From positions 42,111-106,110 of the forward strand of contig NZ_JAGGOY010000029.1 of assembly GCF_018614095.1 (NCBI RefSeq): a stretch of DNA of 64,000 nucleotides. Reading direction: 5' to 3'. The position numbers were made by a program, and so were the translations under genes. This document shows positions 1-8,664 of the stretch, one piece after another (the first letter of the stretch is position 1; each line of letters starts with the position of its first letter). The DNA is from Streptomyces sp. ISL-87. GTDB lineage: Bacteria > Actinomycetota > Actinomycetes > Streptomycetales > Streptomycetaceae. The notes under the pieces are model-generated. The model made no database searches. It was not told where the DNA came from and saw only the letters and a list, made by a program, of their open reading frames with translations.

Positions 1-663
1 GGCAAGACCGTCAAGCTCAAGGTCGCGGCGATCACCAGCGACGAGGGCAACCTCGACAAGGGCATGAAGTACATCAGCACCGCCGTCGCCGAGGCCAACG
101 TCCCGGCCGACCGGATGCCGCGGCCCTTCATGCTGCTGGCCACCGCGAAGGACGGGCAGGACGACGCCGCGTACAAGGCGGTCAAGGCGGCGCTGGCCGA
201 GTACCCGCAGTACAAGGTGCTCAACCAGGCCGACTACAAGCAGGCCCTGAAGGACCAGGTCGGCACCCTGCTGAACATGGTCTACGGGCTGCTCGCCCTC
301 GCGATCGTCGTGGCGGTGCTGGGTGTCGTGAACACCCTGGCCCTGTCGGTGGTCGAGCGGACCCGCGAGATCGGCCTGATGCGCGCCATCGGCCTCTCCC
401 GCCGCCAGCTGCGCCGCATGATCCGCCTGGAGTCGGTGGTCATCGCCCTCTTCGGGGCGCTCATCGGCCTCGGCCTGGGCATGGGCTGGGGCGCCACCGC
501 GCAGCGGCTGCTCTCCCTCCAGGGCCTGAAGGTGCTGGAGATCCCGTGGCCGACGATCCTCGGCGTGTTCGTCGCGTCGGCCTTCGTAGGCCTGTTCGCC
601 GCCCTGGTCCCGGCTTTCCGGGCGGGTCGGATGAACGTACTGAACGCGATCGCGAGCGAGTAG
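1..663 (+). CDS. ABC transporter permease, FtsX/MacB type (C-terminal part)
   Basis: The reading frame is open from base 1, so the gene begins upstream of the window and only the last 220 residues are seen. The piece ends with the typical FtsX-domain layout: a short periplasmic-type segment, a membrane helix around residues 90-115, the conserved stretch LGVVNTLALSVVERTREIG, then two more helices and a terminal amphipathic PAFRAGRMNVLNAIASE motif. These permeases work with an ABC ATPase in mechanotransmission or lipoprotein/peptide export. The ATPase is not in view. It is a paralogue of the full-length permease at 30486-33038, which ends in the same way. Family assignment is firm; the substrate is unknown. 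Confidence 0.93.
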   Translation, partial: GKTVKLKVAAITSDEGNLDKGMKYISTAVAEANVPADRMPRPFMLLATAKDGQDDAAYKAVKAALAEYPQYKVLNQADYKQALKDQVGTLLNMVYGLLALAIVVAVLGVVNTLALSVVERTREIGLMRAIGLSRRQLRRMIRLESVVIALFGALIGLGLGMGWGATAQRLLSLQGLKVLEIPWPTILGVFVASAFVGLFAALVPAFRAGRMNVLNAIASE

Positions 664-690
664 CTGCGCAGGTCGTACGGGGGAGCGCCC

Positions 691-727
691 CGGCCCCGGC
701 TCGCCCTGATCGGGCGGGCCGGGGCCG
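691..727 (+). terminator. terminator hairpin after the ABC permease
   Basis: A 16-bp GC stem (691-706 with 712-727, one G-T pair) with a 5-nt loop lies 28 nt after the permease stop. There is no clear T run, as is usual in Streptomyces. Confidence 0.7.
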
Positions 728-872
728 ACGGCGTTCGCACGGTGGCCCTTCACTCCTCCGGGGACTCAATCCCTCGCGCGGGTGACAGTGGCCCGTCGTA
801 GGGTGGAACCCCCGGCCCGCGCGCGTGTCGGGTCCTTCGCGTTGCCACCTCACCGGATGGAAAGCCTCCTTC

Positions 873-3800
873 ATGAGCCTGCACGGACTGCTTGACGCCG
901 TCACCCGGGACCCCGCCCTCGCCGAGGCGGTCACCGCGGCCGGGGACGGCAACCGGATGCACGTGGACCTCGTCGGCCCGCCCGCCGCGCGGCCCTTCAC
1001 GATCGCCGCCCTGGCCCGGCGGACCGAGCGGACCGTGCTCGCGGTCACCGCCACCGGGCGCGAGGCCGAGGACCTGGCCGCCGCGCTGCGCAGCCTGCTG
1101 CCGCCCGACGAGGTGGCGGAGTACCCGTCCTGGGAGACTCTGCCGCACGAGCGGCTCTCGCCGCGCAGCGACACCGTGGGCCGGCGGATCGCCGTACTGC
1201 GCCGGCTCGCGCACCCGAGCAAGGACGACCCGGCCGCCGGTCCCGTGTCCGTCGTGGTCGCGCCGATCCGGTCCGTGCTCCAGCCGCAGGTCAAGGGGCT
1301 GGGGGACCTGGTGCCGGTGAGCCTGCGGCAGGGGGAGAGCGCCGATCTGGGGGGCGTCACCGAGGCACTGGCCGCCGCCGCGTACGCGCGGGTCGAGCTG
1401 GTCGAGAAGCGCGGGGAGTTCGCCGTGCGCGGCGGCATCCTCGATGTGTTCCCGCCCACCGAGGAACACCCGCTGCGCGTGGAGTTCTGGGGCGACGACG
1501 TCGAGGAGATCCGCTACTTCAAGGTCGCCGACCAGCGTTCCCTGGAGGTCGCCGAGCACGGGCTGTGGGCCCCGCCCTGCCGCGAGCTGCTGCTGACGGA
1601 CGAGGTGCGGGGGCGGGCCGCGGCGCTGGCCGAGGAGCACCCCGAGCTCGGCGAGCTGCTGAACAAGATCGCCGAGGGGATCGCCGTAGAGGGCATGGAG
1701 TCCCTGGCCCCGGTCCTGGTCGACGACATGGAGCTGCTGATCGACGTCCTGCCGGCCGGGTCGATGGCCGTGGTGTGCGATCCGGAGCGGGTGCGGACGC
1801 GCGCCGCCGACCTGGTGGCGACCTCGCAGGAGTTCCTGATGGCCTCCTGGGCGGCCACCGCCGGCGGCGGACAGGCCCCGATCGACGTCGGCGCGGCCTC
1901 CCTGCGGGGGATCGCGGACGTCCGCGACCGGGCCCGCGAGCTGAACATGATGTGGTGGTCGGTGTCCCCCTTCGCCGCCGACGAGGAGGCGGGCGGCACG
2001 GTGACATCAGCCGGCGAGCCGGCGGTCCTCAAGCTCGGCATGCACGCCCCCGACGCCTACCGCGGCGACACCGCCCGCGCGCTCGCCGACACCAAGGGCT
2101 GGATCGCCGACGGCTGGCACACCGTCTACCTCACCGAGGGCCACGGCCCGGCCGCCCGTACCGTCGAGGTGCTCGGCGGCGAGGGCATCGCGGCCCGGCT
2201 GGAGTCCGACCTGCGCGCCCTGGAGCCGTCGCTCGTCCACGTCGCCTGCGGCTCGCTCGACAACGGCTTCGTCGACCCGGCCCTCAAGCTCGCCGTCCTC
2301 ACCGAGACCGACCTGACCGGCCAGCGCACCGCCACCAAGGATCTCGGCCGGATGCCGGCCCGGCGCCGCAAGACCATCGACCCCCTCACCCTGGAGGTCG
2401 GCGACTACATCGTCCACGAGCAGCACGGCGTCGGCCGCTACATCGAGATGGTGCAGCGCACGGTGCAGGGCGCCACCCGCGAGTACCTCCTCGTCGAGTA
2501 CGCCCCCGCCAAGCGCGGCCAGCCCGGCGACCGGCTGTACATCCCCACCGACCAGCTGGAGCAGGTCACCAAGTACGTCGGCGGCGAGGCCCCGACCCTG
2601 CACCGGCTCGGCGGCGCCGACTGGACCAAGACCAAGGCGCGCGCCAAGAAGGCCGTCAAGGAGATCGCCGCCGACCTGATCAAGCTGTACAGCGCGCGGA
2701 TGGCCGCCCCCGGCCACACCTTCGGCCCCGACACCCCCTGGCAGCGCGAGCTGGAGGACGCCTTCCCGTACGCGGAGACGCCCGACCAGCTCACCACCAT
2801 CGCCGAGGTCAAGGAGGACATGGAGAAGTCCGTCCCCATGGACCGCCTGATCTGCGGCGACGTCGGCTACGGAAAGACCGAGATCGCGGTCCGGGCGGCC
2901 TTCAAGGCGGTCCAGGACGGCAAGCAGGTCGCCGTCCTGGTGCCCACCACACTGCTGGTGCAGCAGCACTTCGGGACCTTCTCCGAGCGCTACAGCCAGT
3001 TCCCGGTCAACGTGAAGGCGCTGTCCCGCTTCCAGGGCGACACCGAGTCCAAGGCCACCCTGGAAGGCCTGCGCGAGGGCTCCGTCGACATCGTCATCGG
3101 TACGCACCGGCTGTTCTCGCAGGAGACCAAGTTCAAGGACCTGGGCCTGGTCATCGTCGACGAGGAGCAGCGGTTCGGCGTCGAGCACAAGGAGCAGCTG
3201 AAGAAGCTCCGGGCCAACGTCGACGTGCTGACCATGTCCGCGACGCCGATCCCGCGCACCCTGGAGATGGCGGTGACCGGCATCCGCGAGATGTCGACGA
3301 TCACCACCCCGCCGGAGGAGCGGCACCCGGTGCTCACCTTCGTCGGCCCGTACGAGGAGAAGCAGATCGGCGCGGCCATCCGCCGTGAACTGCTGCGCGA
3401 GGGCCAGTGCTTCTACATCCACAACCGGGTCGAGTCCATCGACCGGGCGGCCGCCAAGCTGCGTGAGATCGTGCCCGAGGCGCGGATCGCGACGGCACAC
3501 GGGCAGATGTCGGAACAGGCCCTGGAACAGGTCGTCGTGGACTTCTGGGAGAAGAAGTTCGACGTCCTCGTCTCCACGACGATCGTCGAGTCGGGCATCG
3601 ACATCTCCAACGCCAACACCCTGATCGTGGAGCGCGGCGACAACTTCGGCCTCAGCCAGCTGCACCAGCTGCGCGGGCGCGTGGGACGCAGCCGCGAGCG
3701 CGGGTACGCGTACTTCCTCTACCCGCCGGAGAAGCCGCTGACCGAGACCGCGCACGAGCGGCTCGCGACGATCGCCCAGCACACCGAGATGGGCGCCGGC

Positions 3801-4427
3801 ATGTACGTGGCGATGAAGGACCTGGAGATCCGCGGCGCGGGCAACCTGCTCGGCGGCGAGCAGTCCGGCCACATCGCGGGCGTCGGCTTCGACCTGTACA
3901 TCCGCATGGTCGGTGAGGCGGTGGCCGACTACCGGGCCGCGGTCGAGGGAGGGGTGGAGGAGGAGCCGCCGCTGGACGTCAAGATCGAGCTGCCGGTCGA
4001 CGCGCACGTCCCGCACGACTACGCGCCCGGCGAGCGGCTGCGCCTCCAGGCGTACCGGTCCATCGCCTCGGCGAATTCGGAGGCGGACGTCAAGGCGGTG
4101 CGCGAGGAGCTCACCGACCGCTACGGCAAGCTGCCGGAGCCGGTGGAGAACCTGCTGATGGTGGCCGGGCTGCGGATGTTCGCGCGGGCATGCGGGGTCG
4201 GCGACATCACCCTCCAGGGCCCCAACGTCCGCTTCGGGCCGGTGGAGCTGCGCGAATCGCAGGAGCTGAGGCTCAAGCGGCTCTACCCGGGGGCGGTGCT
4301 CAAGCCCGCGACCTCGCAAGTGCTGATCCCGCGCCCGAAGACCGCGAAGGTCGGCGGGAAGCCGCTGGTCGGGCGGGAACTGCTGGCCTGGACGGGGGAG
4401 TTCCTCACCACGATCCTCGGCTCGTAG
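873..4427 (+). CDS. mfd: transcription-repair coupling factor Mfd
   Basis: Mfd removes RNA polymerase stalled at DNA lesions and recruits UvrA. The 1184-residue protein has the full family architecture. A UvrB-like N-terminal part covers about residues 1-350. The RNA-polymerase-interacting CarD-like domain follows at about 500-570 (DYIVHEQHGVGRYIEM). The RecG-like helicase has Walker A GDVGYGKTE near 662 and a DEEQRFG box near 763. The QLRGRVGRS translocation motif lies near 930, and the C-terminal TRCF domain is complete. The ATG at 873 (MSLHGLLDAV) matches the usual start; an in-frame GTG at 825 would add 16 unlikely residues. It is followed by an 8-bp tandem repeat and a terminator, so it appears to be transcribed alone. 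Confidence 0.97.
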   Translation: MSLHGLLDAVTRDPALAEAVTAAGDGNRMHVDLVGPPAARPFTIAALARRTERTVLAVTATGREAEDLAAALRSLLPPDEVAEYPSWETLPHERLSPRSDTVGRRIAVLRRLAHPSKDDPAAGPVSVVVAPIRSVLQPQVKGLGDLVPVSLRQGESADLGGVTEALAAAAYARVELVEKRGEFAVRGGILDVFPPTEEHPLRVEFWGDDVEEIRYFKVADQRSLEVAEHGLWAPPCRELLLTDEVRGRAAALAEEHPELGELLNKIAEGIAVEGMESLAPVLVDDMELLIDVLPAGSMAVVCDPERVRTRAADLVATSQEFLMASWAATAGGGQAPIDVGAASLRGIADVRDRARELNMMWWSVSPFAADEEAGGTVTSAGEPAVLKLGMHAPDAYRGDTARALADTKGWIADGWHTVYLTEGHGPAARTVEVLGGEGIAARLESDLRALEPSLVHVACGSLDNGFVDPALKLAVLTETDLTGQRTATKDLGRMPARRRKTIDPLTLEVGDYIVHEQHGVGRYIEMVQRTVQGATREYLLVEYAPAKRGQPGDRLYIPTDQLEQVTKYVGGEAPTLHRLGGADWTKTKARAKKAVKEIAADLIKLYSARMAAPGHTFGPDTPWQRELEDAFPYAETPDQLTTIAEVKEDMEKSVPMDRLICGDVGYGKTEIAVRAAFKAVQDGKQVAVLVPTTLLVQQHFGTFSERYSQFPVNVKALSRFQGDTESKATLEGLREGSVDIVIGTHRLFSQETKFKDLGLVIVDEEQRFGVEHKEQLKKLRANVDVLTMSATPIPRTLEMAVTGIREMSTITTPPEERHPVLTFVGPYEEKQIGAAIRRELLREGQCFYIHNRVESIDRAAAKLREIVPEARIATAHGQMSEQALEQVVVDFWEKKFDVLVSTTIVESGIDISNANTLIVERGDNFGLSQLHQLRGRVGRSRERGYAYFLYPPEKPLTETAHERLATIAQHTEMGAGMYVAMKDLEIRGAGNLLGGEQSGHIAGVGFDLYIRMVGEAVADYRAAVEGGVEEEPPLDVKIELPVDAHVPHDYAPGERLRLQAYRSIASANSEADVKAVREELTDRYGKLPEPVENLLMVAGLRMFARACGVGDITLQGPNVRFGPVELRESQELRLKRLYPGAVLKPATSQVLIPRPKTAKVGGKPLVGRELLAWTGEFLTTILGS

Positions 4428-4472
4428 AGGCGTAGAGGCGTAGAGGCGTAGAGGCGTAGAGGCGTAGAGGCG
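4425..4472. repeat. six tandem copies of an 8-bp unit (tagaggcg)
   Basis: Six perfect copies of tagaggcg start at the mfd stop codon itself (the first TAG is the stop) and continue as a seventh, degenerate copy. Each unit carries a TAG, and because 8 is not a multiple of 3 the array puts stops in all three frames. It probably arose by replication slippage. Confidence 0.9.
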
Positions 4473-4496
4473 TAGACCGTCCGTACATACGGAGAC

Positions 4497-4534
4497 GGCC
4501 GCGGCGGGGGACCTTTCGGTCCACCGCCGCGGCC
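4497..4534. terminator. bidirectional terminator between mfd and the lipoprotein gene
   Basis: An 11-bp stem ggccgcggcgg/ccgccgcggcc encloses a second small stem (ggacc/ggtcc). It lies between convergent genes and can serve both. Confidence 0.75.
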
Positions 4535-4542
4535 GCTTTAGC

Positions 4543-5379
4543 TCAGACCGCCTCGCCGGGGGCTCCGCCCAGCTTCCCCAGGTCGAGGACGTCGGAGTCC
4601 TTCGGGGAGGTCACGTCCACCGGGGTGCCGAACTCCGAGAACACGGCCTCGCCGTCGGTCCCCCCGGTGATGGTGGACTTCACGATGTACGGGGTGCCCT
4701 GGGTGGCGACGTAGTCGGTCTGGGTCCCGTCCTTGGTCGGAGAGGTGACCGCGATCGCCGGCTTGCCCTCGACCGTCGCCGTCCCGCCCTTGCGGGCGAG
4801 CGGGCTGCTCCTGTCGAAGCCGCCCATCAGCTTGTCCAGATCGCAGCTGCCGGTCATCGAAGCGGCCCGCGGGTCGGAGGCGGGTATCTTCACCCACCGG
4901 TCGGCGAGCGTCGCGACCATCTGGTCCGTCTGCTTCTTCGGCGTGCTCTTCAGCTTGGCCGCGCCCCGCCAGTACGCCTCGTCGCCCTTGAAGTGGACGA
5001 GCTCGGTGGACTTGATGATGTCCAGCTTGCCCATGCCCTGGAGGCGGATGGCGCCGTTGCAGTTGCCCTTCTTGTCGAGGGAGAGGTTGATCTTCATCGG
5101 CTCGCCCTCGTACGGCACCGTGGCGGTGACGTGGGCGGACTCGGCCTTGCGGGTCGCCTCGTAGGCCTGGGTGAGGATCTCGGCCCCCGACAGGTCCGTG
5201 AGCCCGGCTCCCTTGGCCGGGGCCGCGGCGGAGCCCGAGGGCGCCGGGGCCGTGGCGGCGGCCGAGGCCCGGGCTGTGCGGCCGAGGGCGGCGGCCTTGT
5301 CCTCACCGCCCGCGCACGCGGTCAGCCCGAGCAGGGCCGTGGTACCGATGGCCGTGGCGGCTATGGTGCGGCTGCGCAT
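4543..5379 (-). CDS. secreted lipoprotein, paralogue of the neighbour
   Basis: The 278-residue protein starts with a lipoprotein signal peptide: MRSR, a hydrophobic core, and the lipobox LTAC with Cys21. An Ala/Pro/Ser-rich linker (about 30-58) leads into a domain with the motifs TYEATRKAESAHVTATV, a D-rich segment and TQGTPYIVK, reminiscent of LppX/LprG-like lipoproteins of actinobacteria (inference from overall pattern only). It is clearly paralogous to the next gene on the same strand: both contain MKINLSLDKKGNCNG/MRLDMAVSKSGDCKG-type blocks, a conserved W-K segment and CDLD. The 94-nt gap between them allows a dicistronic unit. Function is unknown; the location would be the outer face of the cytoplasmic membrane. 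Confidence 0.85.
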   Translation of the reverse strand: MRSRTIAATAIGTTALLGLTACAGGEDKAAALGRTARASAAATAPAPSGSAAAPAKGAGLTDLSGAEILTQAYEATRKAESAHVTATVPYEGEPMKINLSLDKKGNCNGAIRLQGMGKLDIIKSTELVHFKGDEAYWRGAAKLKSTPKKQTDQMVATLADRWVKIPASDPRAASMTGSCDLDKLMGGFDRSSPLARKGGTATVEGKPAIAVTSPTKDGTQTDYVATQGTPYIVKSTITGGTDGEAVFSEFGTPVDVTSPKDSDVLDLGKLGGAPGEAV

Positions 5380-5473
5380 GTGATTCCCCCCTGAAATACC
5401 GTCGACTGCCGAGCCTAGCCGCCGGGTTCGGCCGAGCGCCCGCGGGTTCCGCGGCGCGGACCGGAGGCGTCCG

Positions 5474-6253
5474 TCACCCGTCGGCGTCGACCACGTCCCC
5501 CGTCGGGGCCTCGGCCTTGACCGGCTCGTTGAAGCCGGAGAAGGAGATGTCGGAGGGCTCCTTGCCGGTTTCGACGGCCCGGAGCAGGTAAGGGGTGCCG
5601 TGGGTGGCCACGTAGAGCTCTTCGGTGCCGTCGGTGGTGCTGGTGGTCAGTGTGAGCGCGTCCTGGCCGCCCTCCTTCACCACCTTCCCCTTCTTGGCGC
5701 CCGAGCTGTCGTCGAACTCCTTCGTCAGCTCGTCCAGGTCGCACAGGGCGGACAGCTCCTTGGAGTCCTCCCCGGCGGCCTTCGACTTCACCCAGTGGCC
5801 GGCCAGCATGGCCACCGCCGCGTCGGCCTGATCCTTCGGCAGGTCGTTGACCTGCGTCCGGTAGAAGGCCTCGTCGGCCTTGATGTAGACGTAGTCGGCA
5901 TTGCGGATCAGCTCGAAGGAGCCCTGGTCCGCCATCGAGATGCTGCCCTTGCAGTCGCCCGACTTGCTCACCGCCATGTCCAGCCGCATCGGCTTGCCCT
6001 CGTCGCGGACCGTGCCCTTGACGGTCAGGGAGGAGGCGGTGCGCAGGGCGGTCACGGACTTGTCGGCGACCTTGGAGGCGGACAGGCCGGCGAAGGGGCC
6101 GCTGTCGCCGCCGGGGAGGCAGCCGGTGAGCGCGGTCAGGGCGAACAGGGTGGCGGCGGTGGCCGCGGTGGCCGCGGCGGCGGCCGGTCTGGTTCCGGCC
6201 GGTCTGGTTCCGGTCGATATGACGTCGGTCGGTCTGGTTCCGGTGGTACGCAT
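5474..6253 (-). CDS. secreted lipoprotein, first gene of a paralogous pair
   Basis: The 259-residue protein carries a lipobox LTGC (Cys about 47) after an unusually long N-terminal region. That region (about residues 3-22) is encoded by a direct repeat (6184-6244) reading as repeated GTRPAGTRP-type units, so the true start may lie inside it; I kept the first ATG. The mature part contains YIKADEAFYR, a WVKSK block and CDLDELTKEF, matching the downstream paralogue at 4543-5379. A good promoter with an overlapping inverted repeat lies 114-142 nt upstream. Function is unknown. Confidence 0.82.
   Translation of the reverse strand: MRTTGTRPTDVISTGTRPAGTRPAAAAATAATAATLFALTALTGCLPGGDSGPFAGLSASKVADKSVTALRTASSLTVKGTVRDEGKPMRLDMAVSKSGDCKGSISMADQGSFELIRNADYVYIKADEAFYRTQVNDLPKDQADAAVAMLAGHWVKSKAAGEDSKELSALCDLDELTKEFDDSSGAKKGKVVKEGGQDALTLTTSTTDGTEELYVATHGTPYLLRAVETGKEPSDISFSGFNEPVKAEAPTGDVVDADG
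6184..6244. repeat. 15-bp direct repeats in the lipoprotein signal region
   Basis: Two adjacent perfect copies of ccggtctggttccgg (6184-6198, 6199-6213) and a third near-copy at about 6229-6244. They fall in the first 25 codons of the minus-strand lipoprotein and lengthen its N terminus. Confidence 0.8.
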
Positions 6254-6366
6254 CAGTTGTCCTTCTTCCAGTCGGTGCAGCCCGTGGTCCGGCTTCTTGC
6301 CCGCCGTGCCGGGCGTGCCCGCCTCGGTGCTCCTCGCGGTCGCGGCTCTCGCCGTTGACGAGGCTC

Positions 6367-6402
6367 ATCACAACAAATCTTGTGAACCGAGTCAACAAGA
6401 TT
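6367..6402 (-). promoter_or_regulatory. promoter and inverted-repeat operator of the lipoprotein pair
   Basis: On the minus strand a -35 TTGACT (6395-6390) and a -10 TGTGAT (6372-6367) are separated by exactly 17 nt. An 8-bp perfect inverted repeat aatcttgt/acaagatt (6376-6383 and 6395-6402) overlaps the -35 and the spacer, which is where a repressor would sit. The divergent methylase gene starts 65 bp away, so the site could affect both. Confidence 0.7.
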
Positions 6403-6466
6403 CACGGAGGTTGTTCGGTTCCCGCTGTGAAGCGGTCTCTGGCGTGTGTACGGGTATGCTCGCCGC

Positions 6467-8554
6467 ATGTTGGAGGAGAACGCCGCAGCCCCCGCCCCCG
6501 AGGCCCCCGCTCCCGAGGTCACCGCCCCCGAGGTCACCGCAGCCGAGATCGCCCGCCTGGCCGGTGTCGGCCGCGCCGCCGTGAGCAACTGGCGCCGGCG
6601 CCATGCCGACTTCCCCAAGCCGGTCGGCGGCACCGAGACCAGCCCCTCCTTCGCCCTGGCCGAGATCGAGGACTGGCTGCGGGCCCAGGGCAAGCTCGCC
6701 GAGGTCCCGCTGCGCGAACGCGTCTGGCAGCAGGTCACCGCCCACCCCGCCGGGGCCGTCGCCGCGCTCGTCGAAGTCGGGGCCGCGCTGCTCGTCGTAC
6801 GGGAGCGACCCACCGACTGGCTGGAGCTGGCCGCCGTCCCCGACGAACGGGTGGCCGCCCTGCTGCCACCCGTCCTGGACCAGGTGCTCACGGCGCGGCT
6901 CGGCCCCCGGCACCCGCTCGGCACCACCTCGCTGCGGCCCGCCGCCATGCCGCTGCTGCGCGGCGCCGCCGAGCTGGCCGCCGAACTCGGCGCCCGCACC
7001 GCCTTCGAGTTCCTGCTCGGCCGGCATCTCGAAGCCAACCCCCGGCAGTACACGCTGACCCCGGACGACTGCGCCGCCCTGATGGCCGCCGTCGCCGGGC
7101 CGACCGCCCGCACCGTCCTCGACCCGGCCTGCGGCACCGGCACCCTGCTGCGGGCCGTCACCGGCGCCACCGCCCTGTCCGCGCAGGACGCCTCGCCCGA
7201 ACTCGCCGCCCTCGCCGGGCTCCGCCTCGCCCTGCACAGCGCCGCCGAGGTCCGGGCGGCCGCCGCCGACAGCCTGCGCGCCGATGCCTTCGCGCAGCCC
7301 GCCGTGGACGCCGTGCTGTGCCACCCGCCGTTCAACGAACGCAACTGGGGCCACGAGGAGCTGGCCTACGACCCCCGCTGGGAGTACGGGCTCCCCGCCC
7401 GCACCGAATCCGAACTCGCCTGGGTCCAGCACGCCCTGGCCCACCTGCGCGAGGGCGGCACCGCCGTGCTGCTGATGCCGCCCGCCGTCGCCGCCCGCCG
7501 CTCCGGCCGCCGCATCCGCGCCGACCTGCTGCGCCGGGGCGCGCTGCGGGCCGTCGTCGCCCTGCCCGCCGGGGCCGCGCCGCCGTACGGGATCCCGCTC
7601 CACCTGTGGGTGCTGCGCAAGCCCGCCCCGCACGCGGCGCCCCCGGCCGGGCTGCTCCTCGTGGACACCGCGGGGCTCGCCGCCGGCCTCACGGCCGAGG
7701 GGCAGGGCCGGGCCGCGTGGCCGGCCGTGCACAGCGCGGTGCTGGCGGCCTGGACGGCGTACGACCGGACCGGCGCGGTGGCGGAGGTCCCGGGCGTGAG
7801 CCGGACCGTGCCCGTCATCGAGCTGCTGGACGACGAGGTGGACCTGACCCCCGCCCGGCACCTGCCGCCGCCGGCGGCGGGCGGCGGACCGGCCGAACTG
7901 GCCGCCGTGCGGGAGCGGCTGGAGGAGACCCTCGGCCAGGCGGCCCGGCTCACCCCGCCCGCGCCGCCCGCCGCCCCGGCCGGCGAGGGCGCGGCCCGGC
8001 TGCCGCTGACCACCATCGGCGAACTCGCCCGGGCCGGCGCACTGCTGCTGCGCACCGGCACCGGCAGCGGCACCGGCGAGGCCCCGGTCCTCACCGAGCA
8101 CGACGTGTACATCGGAAGCGGCCCCTCCGGCGCCCTGGCCCCCACCGCCGACGAGCCGGTGCTCACCGAACCCGGCGACGTGATCGTCCCCGTCGTCGGC
8201 GGCGCCGGGATCGCCCGCGTCGTCGGCGAGGCGGCCGCGGGCGCGGTCCTCGGCCGCAACCTGCAACTGCTGCGCCCCGACCCGGCCGCGCTCGACCCCT
8301 GGTTCCTCGCCGGATTCCTGCGCGGCACCGCCAACAACCGCCGGGCCAGCAGCCACGCCTCCACCGCCACCCGGCTGGATGTGCGCCGGCTCCAGCTGCC
8401 GCGGCTGCCGCTGGCCGATCAGCAGCGCTACGGTGACCGCTTCCGCGCGCTCGCCGAGTTCGAGGACGCGCTGCGGCTGGCGGGGCGGCTCGGGGAGCAA
8501 CTCGTACAAGGCCTGTACGACGGTCTGTCGGACGGTTCGGTCACGCCTGGGTGA
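6467..8554 (+). CDS. HTH / N6-adenine DNA methylase / specificity-domain fusion
   Basis: The 695-residue protein begins with an Ala/Pro-rich tail and a MerR/AlpA-like helix-turn-helix (about 22-65, EIARLAGVGRAAVSNWRRR, then a W-x-x-x-G helix). A type I HsdM-like methylase core follows, with SAM motif I DPACGTGTL near residue 218. The catalytic motif near 285 reads CHPPF, where N6-methylases normally have N/D/S-PP-Y/F. The last 180 residues resemble a target-recognition domain of HsdS type and end in a helical segment. No restriction subunit or other HsdS is nearby, so this is a solitary enzyme. A TATGCT hexamer at 6455-6460, 7 nt before the ATG, suggests a leaderless mRNA. An upstream in-frame GTG (6446) is less likely. 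Confidence 0.85.
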   Translation: MLEENAAAPAPEAPAPEVTAPEVTAAEIARLAGVGRAAVSNWRRRHADFPKPVGGTETSPSFALAEIEDWLRAQGKLAEVPLRERVWQQVTAHPAGAVAALVEVGAALLVVRERPTDWLELAAVPDERVAALLPPVLDQVLTARLGPRHPLGTTSLRPAAMPLLRGAAELAAELGARTAFEFLLGRHLEANPRQYTLTPDDCAALMAAVAGPTARTVLDPACGTGTLLRAVTGATALSAQDASPELAALAGLRLALHSAAEVRAAAADSLRADAFAQPAVDAVLCHPPFNERNWGHEELAYDPRWEYGLPARTESELAWVQHALAHLREGGTAVLLMPPAVAARRSGRRIRADLLRRGALRAVVALPAGAAPPYGIPLHLWVLRKPAPHAAPPAGLLLVDTAGLAAGLTAEGQGRAAWPAVHSAVLAAWTAYDRTGAVAEVPGVSRTVPVIELLDDEVDLTPARHLPPPAAGGGPAELAAVRERLEETLGQAARLTPPAPPAAPAGEGAARLPLTTIGELARAGALLLRTGTGSGTGEAPVLTEHDVYIGSGPSGALAPTADEPVLTEPGDVIVPVVGGAGIARVVGEAAAGAVLGRNLQLLRPDPAALDPWFLAGFLRGTANNRRASSHASTATRLDVRRLQLPRLPLADQQRYGDRFRALAEFEDALRLAGRLGEQLVQGLYDGLSDGSVTPG

Positions 8555-8664
8555 CCGACCCTGCAACGGTTGCGCGCATCCCCTCACTGACAGGCGGAAA
8601 GGCTGTATACGCTCTATGCGGTCAGACCCGAAATCCCTTTCCGCACGGCCCGTCAGGAGCAGCG

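Noticed and set aside
282..740. Long minus-strand frame opposite the ABC permease
   Set aside because: Arg/Pro/Ser-rich composition and poor domain pattern; it is the antisense of a real gene.
2007..4319. 770-codon minus-strand frame opposite mfd
   Set aside because: Leu/Val/Gly/Asp-rich shadow typical of high-GC antisense; mfd on the plus strand is certain.
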